Shown: positions 53,625 through 63,489, counted from the first letter of the stretch. The stretch: DNA of 64,000 nucleotides from CAWFFV01 sp963814985 (GCA_963814985.1 CAWFFV010000018.1:124001-188000); one strand, 5' to 3'. Notes: a model not told the origin generated them from the letters alone. Numbers and translations: made by a program.

Positions 53625-55100
53625 ATGGGGAAGCGTCTAGGAGTTCGGTGGTTCAGTAGGGAAATTTTACAGAAACCCCTTTACCCTTACCAAGAGTTGG
53701 TTGCTGAAGCCATTTTAGATTCAATACTTAATAATAAAGGTCTAACTTTCTCTATCATGATGTCGCGACAGTCTGGGAAAAATCAGCTTTCAGCCATACT
53801 AGAAGCATACCTCCTAGCCTGCATGGATGAAGGAACACTGGTTAAATGTGCGCCAACGTTCAAGCCCCAGACGATCAATTCCCGGCTACGTCTGCTAGCA
53901 ATGCTCGATAACCCTCTCACACGCGACCGATATTGGACATCTTATGGATACATCTTAGGCGTCGCACCATCGCCCGAGCTGCGAGAAGCGCAGGCTGGAC
54001 CCCGCATCATGCTGTTTAGCGCAGGGCCAGGAGCATCAATCGTTGGAGCTACTGCATCCCTACTCTTAGAGATCGATGAAGCGCAGGATGTCAGCGCGGA
54101 AAAGTTCGATAGAGACTTGAGGCCAATGGCCTCGACCACAAATGCAACCACAGTTTTGTATGGTACTGCCTGGAGCAACGATACACTACTCGCCATGATC
54201 AAGGCCGACAATCTGACCCGCGAAGAGGAAGACGGCATCCAGCGGCATTATCAATTTGACTGGCAAACCCTGGCCGCCATCAATCCCAATTACAAGACAT
54301 TCGTAGAAAATGAAATACGGAGGCTTGGCGAGGAACATGTAACGATCAGAACACAGTATAAGCTCTTACCGATCAGTGGTGCAGGACTTTTGCTCAACGA
54401 TTTACAGCGCTACCTGCTCAAAGGTACACACGATTGGGAAGAACAACCGGACGAAGATGACGATGGAGTGTATATTGCCGGCATGGATGTGGGAGGTGAG
54501 GACAGGACAAAAGAGGGTGAAGAGGTCAAGCGGCGCGGCAGAGATAGCACGGTGATCACTATTGGCAAGATACGTTATAACGAGCTACTGTTACCCCAGA
54601 TCGAGATAGTACACCAGCTCTGGTGGACGGGCATGCATTATATCGAACAATATGCACAGGTAATAGCATTAGTTGAGCAATGGGGTATCAAAACGCTCGT
54701 AGTTGATAAGACCGGATTAGGTGAGATGATGGGATCACTGCTCGTAACACGTCTGGGAGAAGAACGGGTAGTTCCATTCAGATTTTCCAGGCCCAGCAAG
54801 AGCCACCTGACCTATCAATTTCTAAGCATGCTCAACAGCGGTAGATTAAAGCTTTATCGCAGTGATGAAGCTCCCGTTGGCATATCCGAGGAATGCTGGA
54901 AACAACTCCGACTGGCCCGCTCCAGAGCACCCGCACCCGGCATATTAGACATGTATGTTGACCCGGCAGAAGATGGGCACGACGATTTCTTGATGAGCAT
55001 TGCCCTGACATGCGAGGCGGTAAACGGCTTCACGCTCCCAACGCAAGCATCGATCATTGTAAAACCGCACCGCCTCTACGAGAATGAAGGTCGCTTTTAG
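53625..55100 (+). CDS. Phage terminase large subunit
   Basis: 491 aa, full length for TerL. The N-terminal ATPase has a Walker A-type loop with Lys52 (SRQSGKN), and Walker B with Asp151-Glu152 (LLLEIDEAQ). The C-terminal RNase H-like nuclease has its three acidic positions: Asp288 in AGMDVGGED, Asp361 in VVDKTGLGE and the DGHDD segment near residue 465. The enzyme pumps DNA into the prohead and cuts it. No small terminase is seen nearby. It has no clear ribosome binding site and probably depends on coupling to the upstream gene. Its place at the 3' end, far from the portal, is unusual. Its stop runs into DNA that resembles the 3' flank of the adjacent sigma-factor gene. Confidence 0.92.
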   Translation: MGKRLGVRWFSREILQKPLYPYQELVAEAILDSILNNKGLTFSIMMSRQSGKNQLSAILEAYLLACMDEGTLVKCAPTFKPQTINSRLRLLAMLDNPLTRDRYWTSYGYILGVAPSPELREAQAGPRIMLFSAGPGASIVGATASLLLEIDEAQDVSAEKFDRDLRPMASTTNATTVLYGTAWSNDTLLAMIKADNLTREEEDGIQRHYQFDWQTLAAINPNYKTFVENEIRRLGEEHVTIRTQYKLLPISGAGLLLNDLQRYLLKGTHDWEEQPDEDDDGVYIAGMDVGGEDRTKEGEEVKRRGRDSTVITIGKIRYNELLLPQIEIVHQLWWTGMHYIEQYAQVIALVEQWGIKTLVVDKTGLGEMMGSLLVTRLGEERVVPFRFSRPSKSHLTYQFLSMLNSGRLKLYRSDEAPVGISEECWKQLRLARSRAPAPGILDMYVDPAEDGHDDFLMSIALTCEAVNGFTLPTQASIIVKPHRLYENEGRF

Positions 55101-55139
55101 GCTTGAGGAATCATCCCTGCAACTACTTTTGTTTGTCGT

Positions 55140-57098
55140 TCACCTCAAATTTTTTCCTAAGCTATCGATCTTAAATATCACTGATGAACCATCCTTCCTT
55201 ATCGTCACGATAATATCATCAGGCATAAACAACCTATCCAGGTCAACGGGCACTCCTGGTGCAACATGACGGACAATGCGAGGTACAGGCAAACCTTTCA
55301 TCTCTTCCTCAAGCAGGACACGAAAGCGTTGGCATTCCTCCTCTTGCTTGAGATTCTTATAAGCCTGCGCAAGTTGTGCATAGGCTTTCCGACGCTCTTG
55401 CTTAGTTATACCCTCCAGTTCCAGGATTGGCTTGATGAGTTCAACCAGTTCAGCCCAGGAATCTTCTTTCATCAACTCCTGGCCTCGCCAGAGCAGGCGA
55501 GCCACAAGGCTGGGAGGCTGGTTTGCCAAACGCTGACAAAAGTCTTGAAAGTGCTCGCGCAATGGACTCTCTTCAGGAAGTTGTTGTGCCTCTTGCTTGA
55601 GTTTTGTCAGACACCGTTCAACCGCAATCGCGTTGCCCTGATCGCGGTAAACCAAGATCATATCAGTATAAATGCTATAGCGGTCCTGTACAGTAGTGGT
55701 CTCCATTCGTAGGAATTGTTCAGCTTCGACCAGTGCTTGTTCGTATTGGCGATTCTCTATGAAATGCATCATCCTCATACGTTTTTCGTATTGAAGTTGG
55801 CGATCTTTGAATTGCTTCATTCTTGTATGCATGTGATGCTTCCCTGGCAACAGTTGTAGATCTGCTTCCAACTGCTGGAGGTAATGCTGACTCTGGTCAT
55901 ACTGTCCACGCGTCCAACTACTGGTAAAGAGGAAGTAGCCAACTTCACAACGTTGCTCGACAGAAGCCATCGGGCTAACGAGGATTTGCTCTGCTATCTC
56001 TTCCATGCGCTTACGTCCTGCATTTCCGTCAAGACCATTGAGGCTGAAAGTATGTCTCTCCCACCACATTTGACCTTCTGGTGTCGTTTCGTCCAGTTCT
56101 GCCTTGAGCGCCTGCACTTCATTGCGTAACTTGTGTTCTGCTGGAAACATATTCGGTTCCTCTTCTAACTTGAGTAACAGTCTTTCGGCAGAATCTTTGT
56201 CACCCAGATGCAGATGGGCATTGGCCGCCAGTGCATAGAACTCTGCACGCTCTATGGTAGTAACATCACCTTGTGGTGAAATTTCTTGCTCCAACTGTGC
56301 TAGCTCTTGCCACTGCCCTGAAAGTCGCAGTTCCCTGGCCTGCTCTAAGAGTGTGTTGACCATCTGATTGAGAACCTCCTGATGGGGTTGCTGAACGACA
56401 AAACGGGCACTCACCTGCGCTCTCAGTTGTCGCAGATCCTCTAACAAGTGCCGACACTCGGCGCATGTCAAGAGATGCGTTGTTAGTCTGGTTACTTGTG
56501 CGATGGGTAAGGCCTCGTCAAGATAGGCTCGTAGCAGGCGCGTCGACTCACATTGCTGTAAGGCGATCTCCTGGTACTGCTGAAGAAATGCTCGCTCTGC
56601 ACGCACCAGCAGCGTTCCAATCGAACTGCTGGCGACGTTCAGGATCGTCGCAATTTCGCTATAGCTATAGCCTGTGTGCCGTAAGAGCGGTAATCGGCTC
56701 TTACGAGGCGCTAATGTCGCCAGTGTGTTACGTACACGCTCACGTTCCTGGTTGCGCACAACTGTTTCATGAGGATCTTCCTGCATCGTGATGGAAGAGG
56801 GAGAGACTTTTTGCGCACGCTGTAAGGCACGCCGTTTGCCCCGCAACGCATTATAGCCACGATTAAGTGCAACCCGGCAGAGCCAGGCCACCAGTTCCGC
56901 CTGATGCTCTATCGTGGGTGGTTGACAGTAGAGAGCCAGAAATGTTTCCTGAAGAAGATCTTCGGCCTCATCGTGGCTCCCCAGCAGATTAAGCAGCACA
57001 CGGTAAACACGGTCATAGTGGCGTCGAAACAAATTTTCAAAAGCGTCCTCATCGCCCTGCTTGAGTTGTGCGAGGAGGAGAGTATCCGGGACAATCAT
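55140..57098 (-). CDS. ECF sigma factor with zinc-finger and helical-repeat tail, copy 1
   Basis: 652 aa, about three times the length of a plain ECF sigma factor. Residues 10-75 are sigma region 2 (AFENLFRRHYDRVYRVLLNLLGSHDEAEDLLQETFLALY), and residues 118-170 region 4 (RVRNTLATLAPRKSRLPLLRHTGYSYSEIATILNVASSSIGTLLVRAERAFLQQY). Then comes an anti-sigma-type zinc motif H-x3-C-x2-C (HLLTCAEC, about residue 210), and from about 240 a long series of TPR-like helices (ALAANAHLHLGDKDSAERLLLKLEEE, ...). The fused regulatory tail probably controls the sigma activity in place of a separate anti-sigma factor. The gene is convergent with the terminase, with 39 bp between stops. A tandem copy follows. 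Confidence 0.88.
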   Translation of the reverse strand: MIVPDTLLLAQLKQGDEDAFENLFRRHYDRVYRVLLNLLGSHDEAEDLLQETFLALYCQPPTIEHQAELVAWLCRVALNRGYNALRGKRRALQRAQKVSPSSITMQEDPHETVVRNQERERVRNTLATLAPRKSRLPLLRHTGYSYSEIATILNVASSSIGTLLVRAERAFLQQYQEIALQQCESTRLLRAYLDEALPIAQVTRLTTHLLTCAECRHLLEDLRQLRAQVSARFVVQQPHQEVLNQMVNTLLEQARELRLSGQWQELAQLEQEISPQGDVTTIERAEFYALAANAHLHLGDKDSAERLLLKLEEEPNMFPAEHKLRNEVQALKAELDETTPEGQMWWERHTFSLNGLDGNAGRKRMEEIAEQILVSPMASVEQRCEVGYFLFTSSWTRGQYDQSQHYLQQLEADLQLLPGKHHMHTRMKQFKDRQLQYEKRMRMMHFIENRQYEQALVEAEQFLRMETTTVQDRYSIYTDMILVYRDQGNAIAVERCLTKLKQEAQQLPEESPLREHFQDFCQRLANQPPSLVARLLWRGQELMKEDSWAELVELIKPILELEGITKQERRKAYAQLAQAYKNLKQEEECQRFRVLLEEEMKGLPVPRIVRHVAPGVPVDLDRLFMPDDIIVTIRKDGSSVIFKIDSLGKNLR

Positions 57099-57416
57099 GT
57101 GAAAGCGGTCCTTTCCATCACGATCTGAGAGTGGCTTCTTCTACTCTTCAAACACCACGGAGCCACAATATGTGACACACTCTTCTTCTGTTTATTTATG
57201 CCTGAAAGCAAAACGAATGGGGCCATTCAGATTTTCCAGAACAGGTCAAAGCAAATTCATTTGGCAGTTTTTGAAGATAGTGAACAGACGCATTTCTCAT
57301 GAGTGTTGTTCTGGCAATAAGACAGCAAAACGGCTTCACTCCTCTTTTTGCGAAGCCGCACCACTCTATAAGGATGAAGATTGCATTCAAGCTTGAGGAA
57401 TTGGGGATCATCCTCC
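57099..57416. repeat. Duplicated upstream segment between the two sigma-factor copies
   Basis: About 320 bp with no gene of its own. The first 245 bp upstream of the copy-1 start (from TGTGAAAGCGGTCC through GACAGCAAAACGGCTTCACT) match the DNA upstream of copy 2 at 59393-59640 almost base for base. The remainder is the 3' flank of copy 2. The two start codons are 2294 bp apart. This defines a tandem duplication unit including the promoter region. Confidence 0.85.
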
Positions 57417-59392
57417 TCAAACATCCAATCTAGATTTTAGGACCGATTCCAATCCTTTCATAGCCTGACTTCTAAGATGTTGTTCCGGCAAATCTTTCAC
57501 CTCTTCATTAAATCTGGCACAGAGGCGTCGAAGTTCTTCTCGCTGCTTGAGACGCACATAGGCCAGTCCTAAACAGAAGTAAGCTTTGTCACGTTCTTTC
57601 TCAGTTGCACTTTCCATTTCCAGGATTGGTTTGGTATACATTATCACTTCAGGCCAGGAACTCTCTTTTCTCGCATCCTCAGCATGCCAGAGCAGGCGCG
57701 TTATAGGACCGGGAGGCGGCTGATTTGTTATACGCCGATGAAATTCTTGAATTTCATCACGCAATAGACTCGCCTCATGAAGCAGTTGTCGTGTTTGCAT
57801 AAGTTTCGCCAGACACTGTTCAAGCTCAGAAGTGTTACCCTGGTTGTGATAGACCTGGATCATCTGCATATAAGCAATACAGTGATGATCTACAGTGGCC
57901 TCCTCCATCTGTATAAGCTGTTCGGCTTCGCTGAGTGCTTGTTCATACTGGTGGGCGTTTACCAGGCCCAGAAGCATCACCATTTTTCCATCAGGATCGC
58001 TTCCAGAACGAAAATCTTTGTATCGTTTCACTTTTTTACGGAGATAGTGCTGATCAGGCAACTGTTGCAGATCTTTCTCTAACTGCGAGAGGTAAGACAG
58101 AGGCTGCTTATATTGTAGATCCTTTCCCAACTGTCGGATAGGAGAGAAGGGCTGATCCTGGTCATGTCGCCTTATCATCTGGCCCATCTCACCAGCTTGA
58201 ACAAGGGAGAAACCAGCTTCACAGCGTCGCTCTATAGAAGCTGTCGGACTCATGAGAACGCGCTTTGTAGCCTCTATCTTCTCTAATGCCTGCTTATGAA
58301 TTTCACTCCTATTGAGGCTCTCGATATTAAGAGATCTCGACTTATGTCTCAGTTGCCACCATTGACCTTCTGGCGTCGTCTCGTCCAGCTCTGCTTTGAG
58401 TGTTCTTACTTCGTTGTGAAGCTTGTGCTCTGCCGGAAGCGCATTCTGCTCCTCTTCAAGTTTGAGAAGTAAGCGTTGAGCAGAGTCTTTGTCACCTAAA
58501 TGCAGGTAGGCATTAGCAGTCAGAGCATAGAACTCTGCACGCTCTACAGCGGAGACATCATCTTGTTGTATTGCTTGTTCTGCCAGCTGTACCGCCTCTT
58601 TCCATTGGCCTGCCAGTCGCAGCTCTCTCGCCTGTTCTAACAATTTGTATACCATGTGATTGAGAACCTCCTGATGGGGTTGCTGAACGATGAAACGGGC
58701 GCTCACCTGTGCTCTCAGTTGTCGCAGATCCTCCAATAAGTGCTGGCACTCAGTGCATGTCACGAGATGCGCTCTCAGCGTCTTCGTTTGCGCGGTGGGT
58801 AAGGCCTCGTCAAGATAGGCCCGTAGCAGGCGCGTCGACTCACATTGCTGTAAGGCGATCTCCTGGTACTGCTTGAGAAATGCTCGTTCCGCACGCACCA
58901 GCAGCGTTCCGATCGAACTGCTGGCAACGTTCAGGATCGTCGCAATTTCGCTATAGCTATAGCCTGTATGCCGTAAGAGCAGTAATCGGCTCTGACGAGG
59001 TGCTAATGTCGCTAGCGTGTTACGTACACGCTCGCGCTCCTGGTTGCGCACAACCGTTTCATGGGGGTCTTCCTGCATCGCGATGGGAGAGGGAGAGACG
59101 CTCTTTGCACACGCTGGAACTCACGTTGTTTACCACGTAGCGCATTGTAACCGCGATTAAGTGCAACTCGACAGAGCCAGGCGACCAGTTCCGCCTGATA
59201 CTCTATCGTAGGTGGATGACAGTAGAGAGCCAGAAATGTTTCCTGAAGGAGATCTTCGGCCTCATCGTGGCTCCCCAGCAGATTAAGCAGCACGCGGTAA
59301 ACATGGTCATAGTGGCGTCGAAACAAATTTTCAAAAGCGTCCTCATCGCCCTGCTTGAGTTGTGCGAGGAGGAGAGTATCCGGGACAATCAT
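57417..59392 (-). pseudogene. ECF sigma factor with zinc-finger and helical-repeat tail, copy 2 (frameshifted)
   Basis: Tandem paralogue of 55140-57098. The first 100 codons (59392 down) give an intact region 2 with the same FENLFRRHYDHVYRVLLNLLG. Two extra bases near 59099-59106 relative to copy 1 throw the frame, so the product would stop at 59012. The rest is open from MQEDPHETVV (59078) to 57417: region 4, the HLVTCTEC zinc motif and the helical-repeat tail, about 550 codons. The tail differs considerably from copy 1 and has insertions (NIESLNRSEIHKQALEK, RRHDQDQPFSPIRQ), suggesting it was under selection before the shift. It is broken as written, unless this is an error or a frameshifting site. 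Confidence 0.8.
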
Positions 59393-59658
59393 GTGAAAGC
59401 GGTCCTTTCCATCACGATCTGAGAGTGGCTTCTTCTACTCCCCAAACACCACGGAGCCACAATATGTGACACACTCTTCTTCTGTTTACTTATGCCTGAA
59501 AGCAAAACGAATGGGGCCATTCAGATTTTCCAGAACAGGTCAAGGCAAACTCGTCTGGCAATTTTTGAAGATGGTGAACAGATGCATTTTTCACGAGTAT
59601 TGTTCTGGCATATAAGACAGCAAAACGGCTTCACTTCGCTTCTAAAAATCCAGCTCAT

Positions 59659-59697
59659 AAAGAGGGGATTGATCGCCAGAGGATCAATTCCCTCTTT
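59659..59697 (-). terminator. Terminator after the alpha/beta hydrolase gene
   Basis: A 16-bp inverted repeat AAAGAGGGGATTGATC (59659-59674) / GATCAATTCCCTCTTT (59682-59697) with a 7-nt loop, 20 bp beyond the stop of the leftward hydrolase gene. The AAAG/CTTT ends give a T-run on the minus strand. Confidence 0.85.
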
Positions 59698-59717
59698 GTC
59701 GTCTCATTTGAGGAATG

Positions 59718-60638
59718 TTACGGTTCGGCAAAAAATTGACGGAGTGCTTGCGCTACCTGTTCCGGCTTGCCATCTGGGTTTCTTTGCTTGTCGTAATTCC
59801 ACGCAGCCGCATGACCAAGTCCGGGGAACTCGACACGTGTCACATGTGGCAAAACCTTCTCGAGGGCGTCAAGGGCCACTTTTAAGTAAGCAGGACTCTT
59901 GCTCCCGCCAAGCAAAAGTACCCTGGTGCGTAGAACCCTGAAACTTTCCAGCTTCCCACTCATCTCAATGCCCAACTGCCCGTCGTAGTGCAGCGTCGGA
60001 GCAAGCATCCTAAACGTTATGTCGTCGTCCTTGGCGTTTTTCTCTTCACCTTTCATCATCATGTTCGTGAGTAATTCGAGCAAAAAGCGGGGCATGACGT
60101 TGAAGATTGGTGGCCCCAGTTGCGCTCCTTTCATACCTGTGACGAGCGCTGCGGCTACCCTCCCCTGGGCTATCTCCTTGTCAAAGCGTGTCAAAAAAGC
60201 TGTTGGTGCCGCGCCGTTCATGAAGAGCAGTGGTTCGTAGATAGCCACCTTGTGAATAGCGGGCAGGATGAGTGCTGCCTGGAGTGAGATGATGCCTCCT
60301 GAGCTGAGTCCGAAGACAGAGTGGGTACCCGTTTTGGTGAGGAGAGCGTCCACATCTTCAACTTCCTTCTGGATGCTGTAATCTTCGCCGTACGGGCCAC
60401 TGAGGCCGCGACCACGGCGATCGGGCACATAGACGGTAAAGGCATCAGAAAGCTGCTCGGCGAGCTGTATGAAGTTTTGGGCTGACCCCATGGCACCCTG
60501 CACCAGCACGATGCCCGGACCGTGGCCGTATTGGCGGTAGCCTATGGCAGTGCCATCGGTAGAAGTAACAGAGCCAGTTGTGTAGTGCTTCCGCACTGGT
60601 GCGGTTGCTTGATCATTGCCACTGGTTTTTATTTCCAT
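59718..60638 (-). CDS. Alpha/beta-fold hydrolase
   Basis: 306 aa. The oxyanion segment GIVLVQGAMGSAQNF, DRRGRGLSGPYG, the nucleophile Ser in FGLSSGGIISL, the acid region after VLLLGGSKSP and the catalytic His in FPGLGHAAAW are visible, in the order of the alpha/beta hydrolase fold. The substrate is not evident; such proteins are esterases, peroxidases or epoxide hydrolases. It lies downstream of and on the same strand as a PadR regulator gene, about 130 bp away, and is probably under its control. ATG 60638 has AAGGAT upstream. Confidence 0.9.
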   Translation of the reverse strand: MEIKTSGNDQATAPVRKHYTTGSVTSTDGTAIGYRQYGHGPGIVLVQGAMGSAQNFIQLAEQLSDAFTVYVPDRRGRGLSGPYGEDYSIQKEVEDVDALLTKTGTHSVFGLSSGGIISLQAALILPAIHKVAIYEPLLFMNGAAPTAFLTRFDKEIAQGRVAAALVTGMKGAQLGPPIFNVMPRFLLELLTNMMMKGEEKNAKDDDITFRMLAPTLHYDGQLGIEMSGKLESFRVLRTRVLLLGGSKSPAYLKVALDALEKVLPHVTRVEFPGLGHAAAWNYDKQRNPDGKPEQVAQALRQFFAEP

Positions 60639-60767
60639 GGATTGCTATCCTTTCTTGTATGGTTGATTAATAAGCACTTCAAGCCTTTCCAGGCACAAGA
60701 GTCGGTCTACACTCCGTCCAGCAGAGGACTCATAACAGAGCGCTGGCAGCCCCTCGACAGGTCAATG

Positions 60768-61394
60768 TCACTCGTGCTCTGCTTGCTCTTGAGGTTCATT
60801 GTGTTTCTGCTCGGCTGCTGTACGATGGAAAGCGGCCCACTCTGCGACGCCTTCCACGGTGCCCAACCTGATCGCTTCAGCGAATTGACGTGTCCAGGCG
60901 AGTTCCGCCTCATGCATCGCCAGCTTGTACTCGCCCTCGATGAGATTCAGGCGTGGCACCCCACGCTGTGAGGCGAGTTGTAGGAGAGCGCGCCCCTGGA
61001 CGATCTCCATCTCCAGGTGGGTGCATCGCTGTGTGAGAAGCGTCGCAGCATCCTCTGGCGGCAACACCGGGATAAGTGAGAGTCCCGCCTCGAACTGCGT
61101 GTATTCTTTGACTGGCCTGCTGATGAGTTCGCTGACCCAGTCGATGAGTTCCATACGACCAGCCTGGGTGAGACGGTAGATGGTGCGCTCGGGGCGTCGG
61201 CCCTCACGCTCAGTCTCGTGAGCGACGATGAACTCATGCTGCTGTAGTGCCTCGACTATCGTGTAGAGCGCGCCGTAGTTGAGCTTGATGCTCTGATCCT
61301 TCCCTCGCTCACGCATGGTCGTAGCCATCTCATAGGGATGCATCGGGTGCTCCGAGAGACATGCCAGCACCGCCAACGCGAGCGGGTTGTTCAT
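60768..61394 (-). CDS. PadR-family transcriptional regulator
   Basis: 208 aa. N-terminal winged-helix domain of the PadR type (LALAVLACLSEHPMHPYEMATTMRERGKDQSIKLNYGALYTIVEALQQHEFIVAHETEREGRRPERTIYRLTQAGRMELIDWV). The C-terminal domain is helical (EMEIVQGRALLQLASQRG...MHEAELAWTRQFAEAIRLG) with a Gln/Glu-rich tail. PadR proteins usually repress nearby genes and release DNA on binding a small ligand. Likely target: its own promoter and the hydrolase gene downstream. ATG 61394 (MNNPLALAV) matches the family start. Confidence 0.9.
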   Translation of the reverse strand: MNNPLALAVLACLSEHPMHPYEMATTMRERGKDQSIKLNYGALYTIVEALQQHEFIVAHETEREGRRPERTIYRLTQAGRMELIDWVSELISRPVKEYTQFEAGLSLIPVLPPEDAATLLTQRCTHLEMEIVQGRALLQLASQRGVPRLNLIEGEYKLAMHEAELAWTRQFAEAIRLGTVEGVAEWAAFHRTAAEQKHNEPQEQAEHE

Positions 61395-61750
61395 CTTGCG
61401 TTTCGTAATCGGTCATTCCTCCGTACTGATCGGCAACACAAAAGTGTGTGACGACAATTATCTATTTCAGAGTATTCTGTTATAAATATATAGTTCGGGA
61501 TATAAATTGTCAAGTGCTGTGTCGATGAATGTTGCCTGGGCCTTATCAGGCAAGCACCTTTTTTCCTTTGGCTTGGCCCTATGGAGGAACAGGCTATTTG
61601 AAAGCATTAGTGGAAGCATTTTACTTTGAGGTTCTGGCTGAGCGTGACTACGGGCACGAAATGGCCGCCAAAAAAGGCAGATCTTCCTGGGCAAAACGAC
61701 AGACGTTTACGCTACGGCGATGAAGAAATCAAAAGTAATGAACACAGCCT
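61395..61750. other. Intergenic region, no supported gene
   Basis: About 355 bp. The part next to 61395 should hold the PadR promoter; an AT-rich patch TATAAATATATAG lies near 61482. Short open frames on both strands (plus 61529-61723, minus 61467-61694) have no binding site and no family resemblance. Confidence 0.45.
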
Positions 61751-62203
61751 TCAGGAGAGTCCTTGCGATTTCGCTGATCGAAGGCGGTCTACCATCATCC
61801 ATCCCAGATCGACCACATACAGGGTAATTACCGTATCACCCAGTATCGTTGCCAGCCAACTTGCCGGTAACAACTGATCAATTCCCCACAGGATAAAGGC
61901 CAGACTGACAAGTAGCGCCTTGAAGAGGTCCAGTGGCTTTGGTCGAGTAAGTATCAGGAATCCGGCAGAGGCTGCACCAATTAGCAGTAAAGGAGATGCC
62001 GAGAGAGGTGCATGGGGGAGGATTTGAAGAGACTGGGGAACAATATCATTCCCCAGAAGCAAGATCCCTGTTACAAGCGCCAGGACGATGAGCATCCAGG
62101 TAAAGAGGTGCAGCAGCGAATGCAGAATATTCAAACGTCGTGGTTTGTGAAGTGGAATGGAAGGTAAAGAGGAAGATGGGTCCTGTTTCAATGTATTATT
62201 CAT
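61751..62203 (-). CDS. Small four-helix membrane protein
   Basis: 150 aa. After a polar Pro/Ser-rich tail of about 25 residues there are four hydrophobic segments (about 32-50, 65-85, 93-110 and 115-135), including FTWMLIVLALVTGILLLG, SPLLLIGAASAGFLIL, LFKALLVSLAFILWGIDQLLP and ILGDTVITLYVVDLGWMMVD. No family recognised beyond a general membrane protein. ATG 62203; the spacing to the rightward gene at 62374 leaves room for divergent promoters. Confidence 0.7.
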   Translation of the reverse strand: MNNTLKQDPSSSLPSIPLHKPRRLNILHSLLHLFTWMLIVLALVTGILLLGNDIVPQSLQILPHAPLSASPLLLIGAASAGFLILTRPKPLDLFKALLVSLAFILWGIDQLLPASWLATILGDTVITLYVVDLGWMMVDRLRSAKSQGLS

Positions 62204-62373
62204 AGTACTTTACGCGTGCTGTGACTTCCCTCTTCGTTGCAAGGAAGCAACGTAGCCTATCCTTTCACAGTAAGATATTTCTCTAGTTGCTCATGTACTT
62301 TACAGAATATATGGCACGTATGTCAATGTCAACAGGTGATATAATGAAATCAAATCTCTCTATGGAGGATCTT

Positions 62374-62781
62374 ATGGCTATTGAGCATTCTCAGGCCTCG
62401 AACGAGACCAGCGACCCATTCGCGCCACTTTACTCTCATCAGTATGTTCAGCTCAGTACCTTCCGTAAGAACGGAATCTCGGTTCCCACACCTATCTGGT
62501 TCGCAAACGATCAGGGCAAGCTCTACATGGTAACCTCCCCAACAACTGGGAAGGTCAAACGCATTCGCAACAACGCAAAGGTACTGCTGGCTCCCTGCAC
62601 TGGACGTGGCAAGGTGCTGGGTGAACAGATCGAAGGTCGTGCACATGTATTGCCAGAAGCGCAATATGAAAAGACAGCAAAGATATTGATCCACAAATAT
62701 GGCTTTATCTATCATGTGTTCGCGTTCATACAAAAGTTGCGAAAGATCCCGCAAATCTTTATCGAGGTCGAGTCGCTCTAG
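62374..62781 (+). CDS. PPOX-class (F420- or FMN-binding) oxidoreductase
   Basis: 135 aa from ATG 62374 (MAIEHSQAS), which has GGAGG 5 nt upstream; the upstream open frame is not used. It shows the split beta-barrel pattern of pyridoxamine-5'-phosphate-oxidase-like proteins: YVQLSTFRKNGISVPTPIWFANDQGKLYMVTSPTTGKVKRIRNNAKVLLAPCTGRGKVLG, then EGRAHVL and a C-terminal FIEVE. This form is typical of the family annotated PPOX class F420-dependent oxidoreductase in actinobacteria and Chloroflexota. Cofactor and substrate are inferred from the family only. Confidence 0.85.
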   Translation: MAIEHSQASNETSDPFAPLYSHQYVQLSTFRKNGISVPTPIWFANDQGKLYMVTSPTTGKVKRIRNNAKVLLAPCTGRGKVLGEQIEGRAHVLPEAQYEKTAKILIHKYGFIYHVFAFIQKLRKIPQIFIEVESL

Positions 62782-62853
62782 TGCAACATACGTGACTTTC
62801 CTTGAAGCCTGAACCATGCCCTCATTTATCCGCTAGCACAGGTACGGGGGAAC

Positions 62854-63489
62854 TCACGACGTCAGGCGCAAGATACCACGCTCAAGAGCCACCGTCACAG
62901 CCGCAGTACGATCAACCACTCCTAATTTGCTAAAGATGCGAATCAAATGGGATTTAATGGTTGCCTCGCTAATGTGGAGACTACGTGCCGCCTCTTTATT
63001 GCTTGCGCCATGCGCAACTTGCGTGAGCACCTCCACTTCACGATCGCTCAGCGTCTCTGCGGCTGGCATGCGCATCTGTTGGAGAAGACGCGTAGCAATC
63101 TCAGGTGCCAGTGCAGATTGACCTTGTGCCACGGAGCGAATGGCGGCAAACAGTTGCTCACGTGGGGCGTCCTTCAGCAGATAGCCCGTTGCTCCTGCCT
63201 CGATTGCACGCAAGATATCTGCATTGCTCTCATACGTGGTCAAAACCAGTACTGGAAGACGGGGATATTGTTTCCTGATCTGCTCAGTGGCAGTAGCACC
63301 ATCCATATGAGCCATCCGCAAGTCCATAATAACAACATCGGGATGCAATTGGACAGTCAACGCAACTGCTTGTGCGCCATTACTGGCCTCGCCAACGATC
63401 TCGAAATCGGGCTGACTGGCAAACATACCCTGTAGACCAGCGCGAACCACCGGATGATCATCGGCAATAAGCAAACGAATGCGACTCAT
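62854..63489 (-). CDS. LuxR-type (NarL/FixJ) response regulator
   Basis: 211 aa. Receiver domain residues 1-120 with acidic pocket Asp10/Asp11 (IADDHPVV), phospho-acceptor Asp56 (VVIMDLRMAHMDG), Thr in VLTTYE and Lys in LLKDAP. The C-terminal LuxR helix-turn-helix is LSDREVEVLTQVAHGASNKEAARSLHISEATIKSHLIRIFSKLGVVDRTAAV. A DNA-binding transcription regulator activated by phosphorylation. Its ATG overlaps the stop of the upstream histidine kinase by 4 bp (ATGA), the classic two-component operon. Confidence 0.95.
   Translation of the reverse strand: MSRIRLLIADDHPVVRAGLQGMFASQPDFEIVGEASNGAQAVALTVQLHPDVVIMDLRMAHMDGATATEQIRKQYPRLPVLVLTTYESNADILRAIEAGATGYLLKDAPREQLFAAIRSVAQGQSALAPEIATRLLQQMRMPAAETLSDREVEVLTQVAHGASNKEAARSLHISEATIKSHLIRIFSKLGVVDRTAAVTVALERGILRLTS

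Noticed and set aside
61529..61723. 64-codon frame that might be a transposase fragment
   Set aside because: No DDE or other transposase motif could be seen and no flanking repeats were found.
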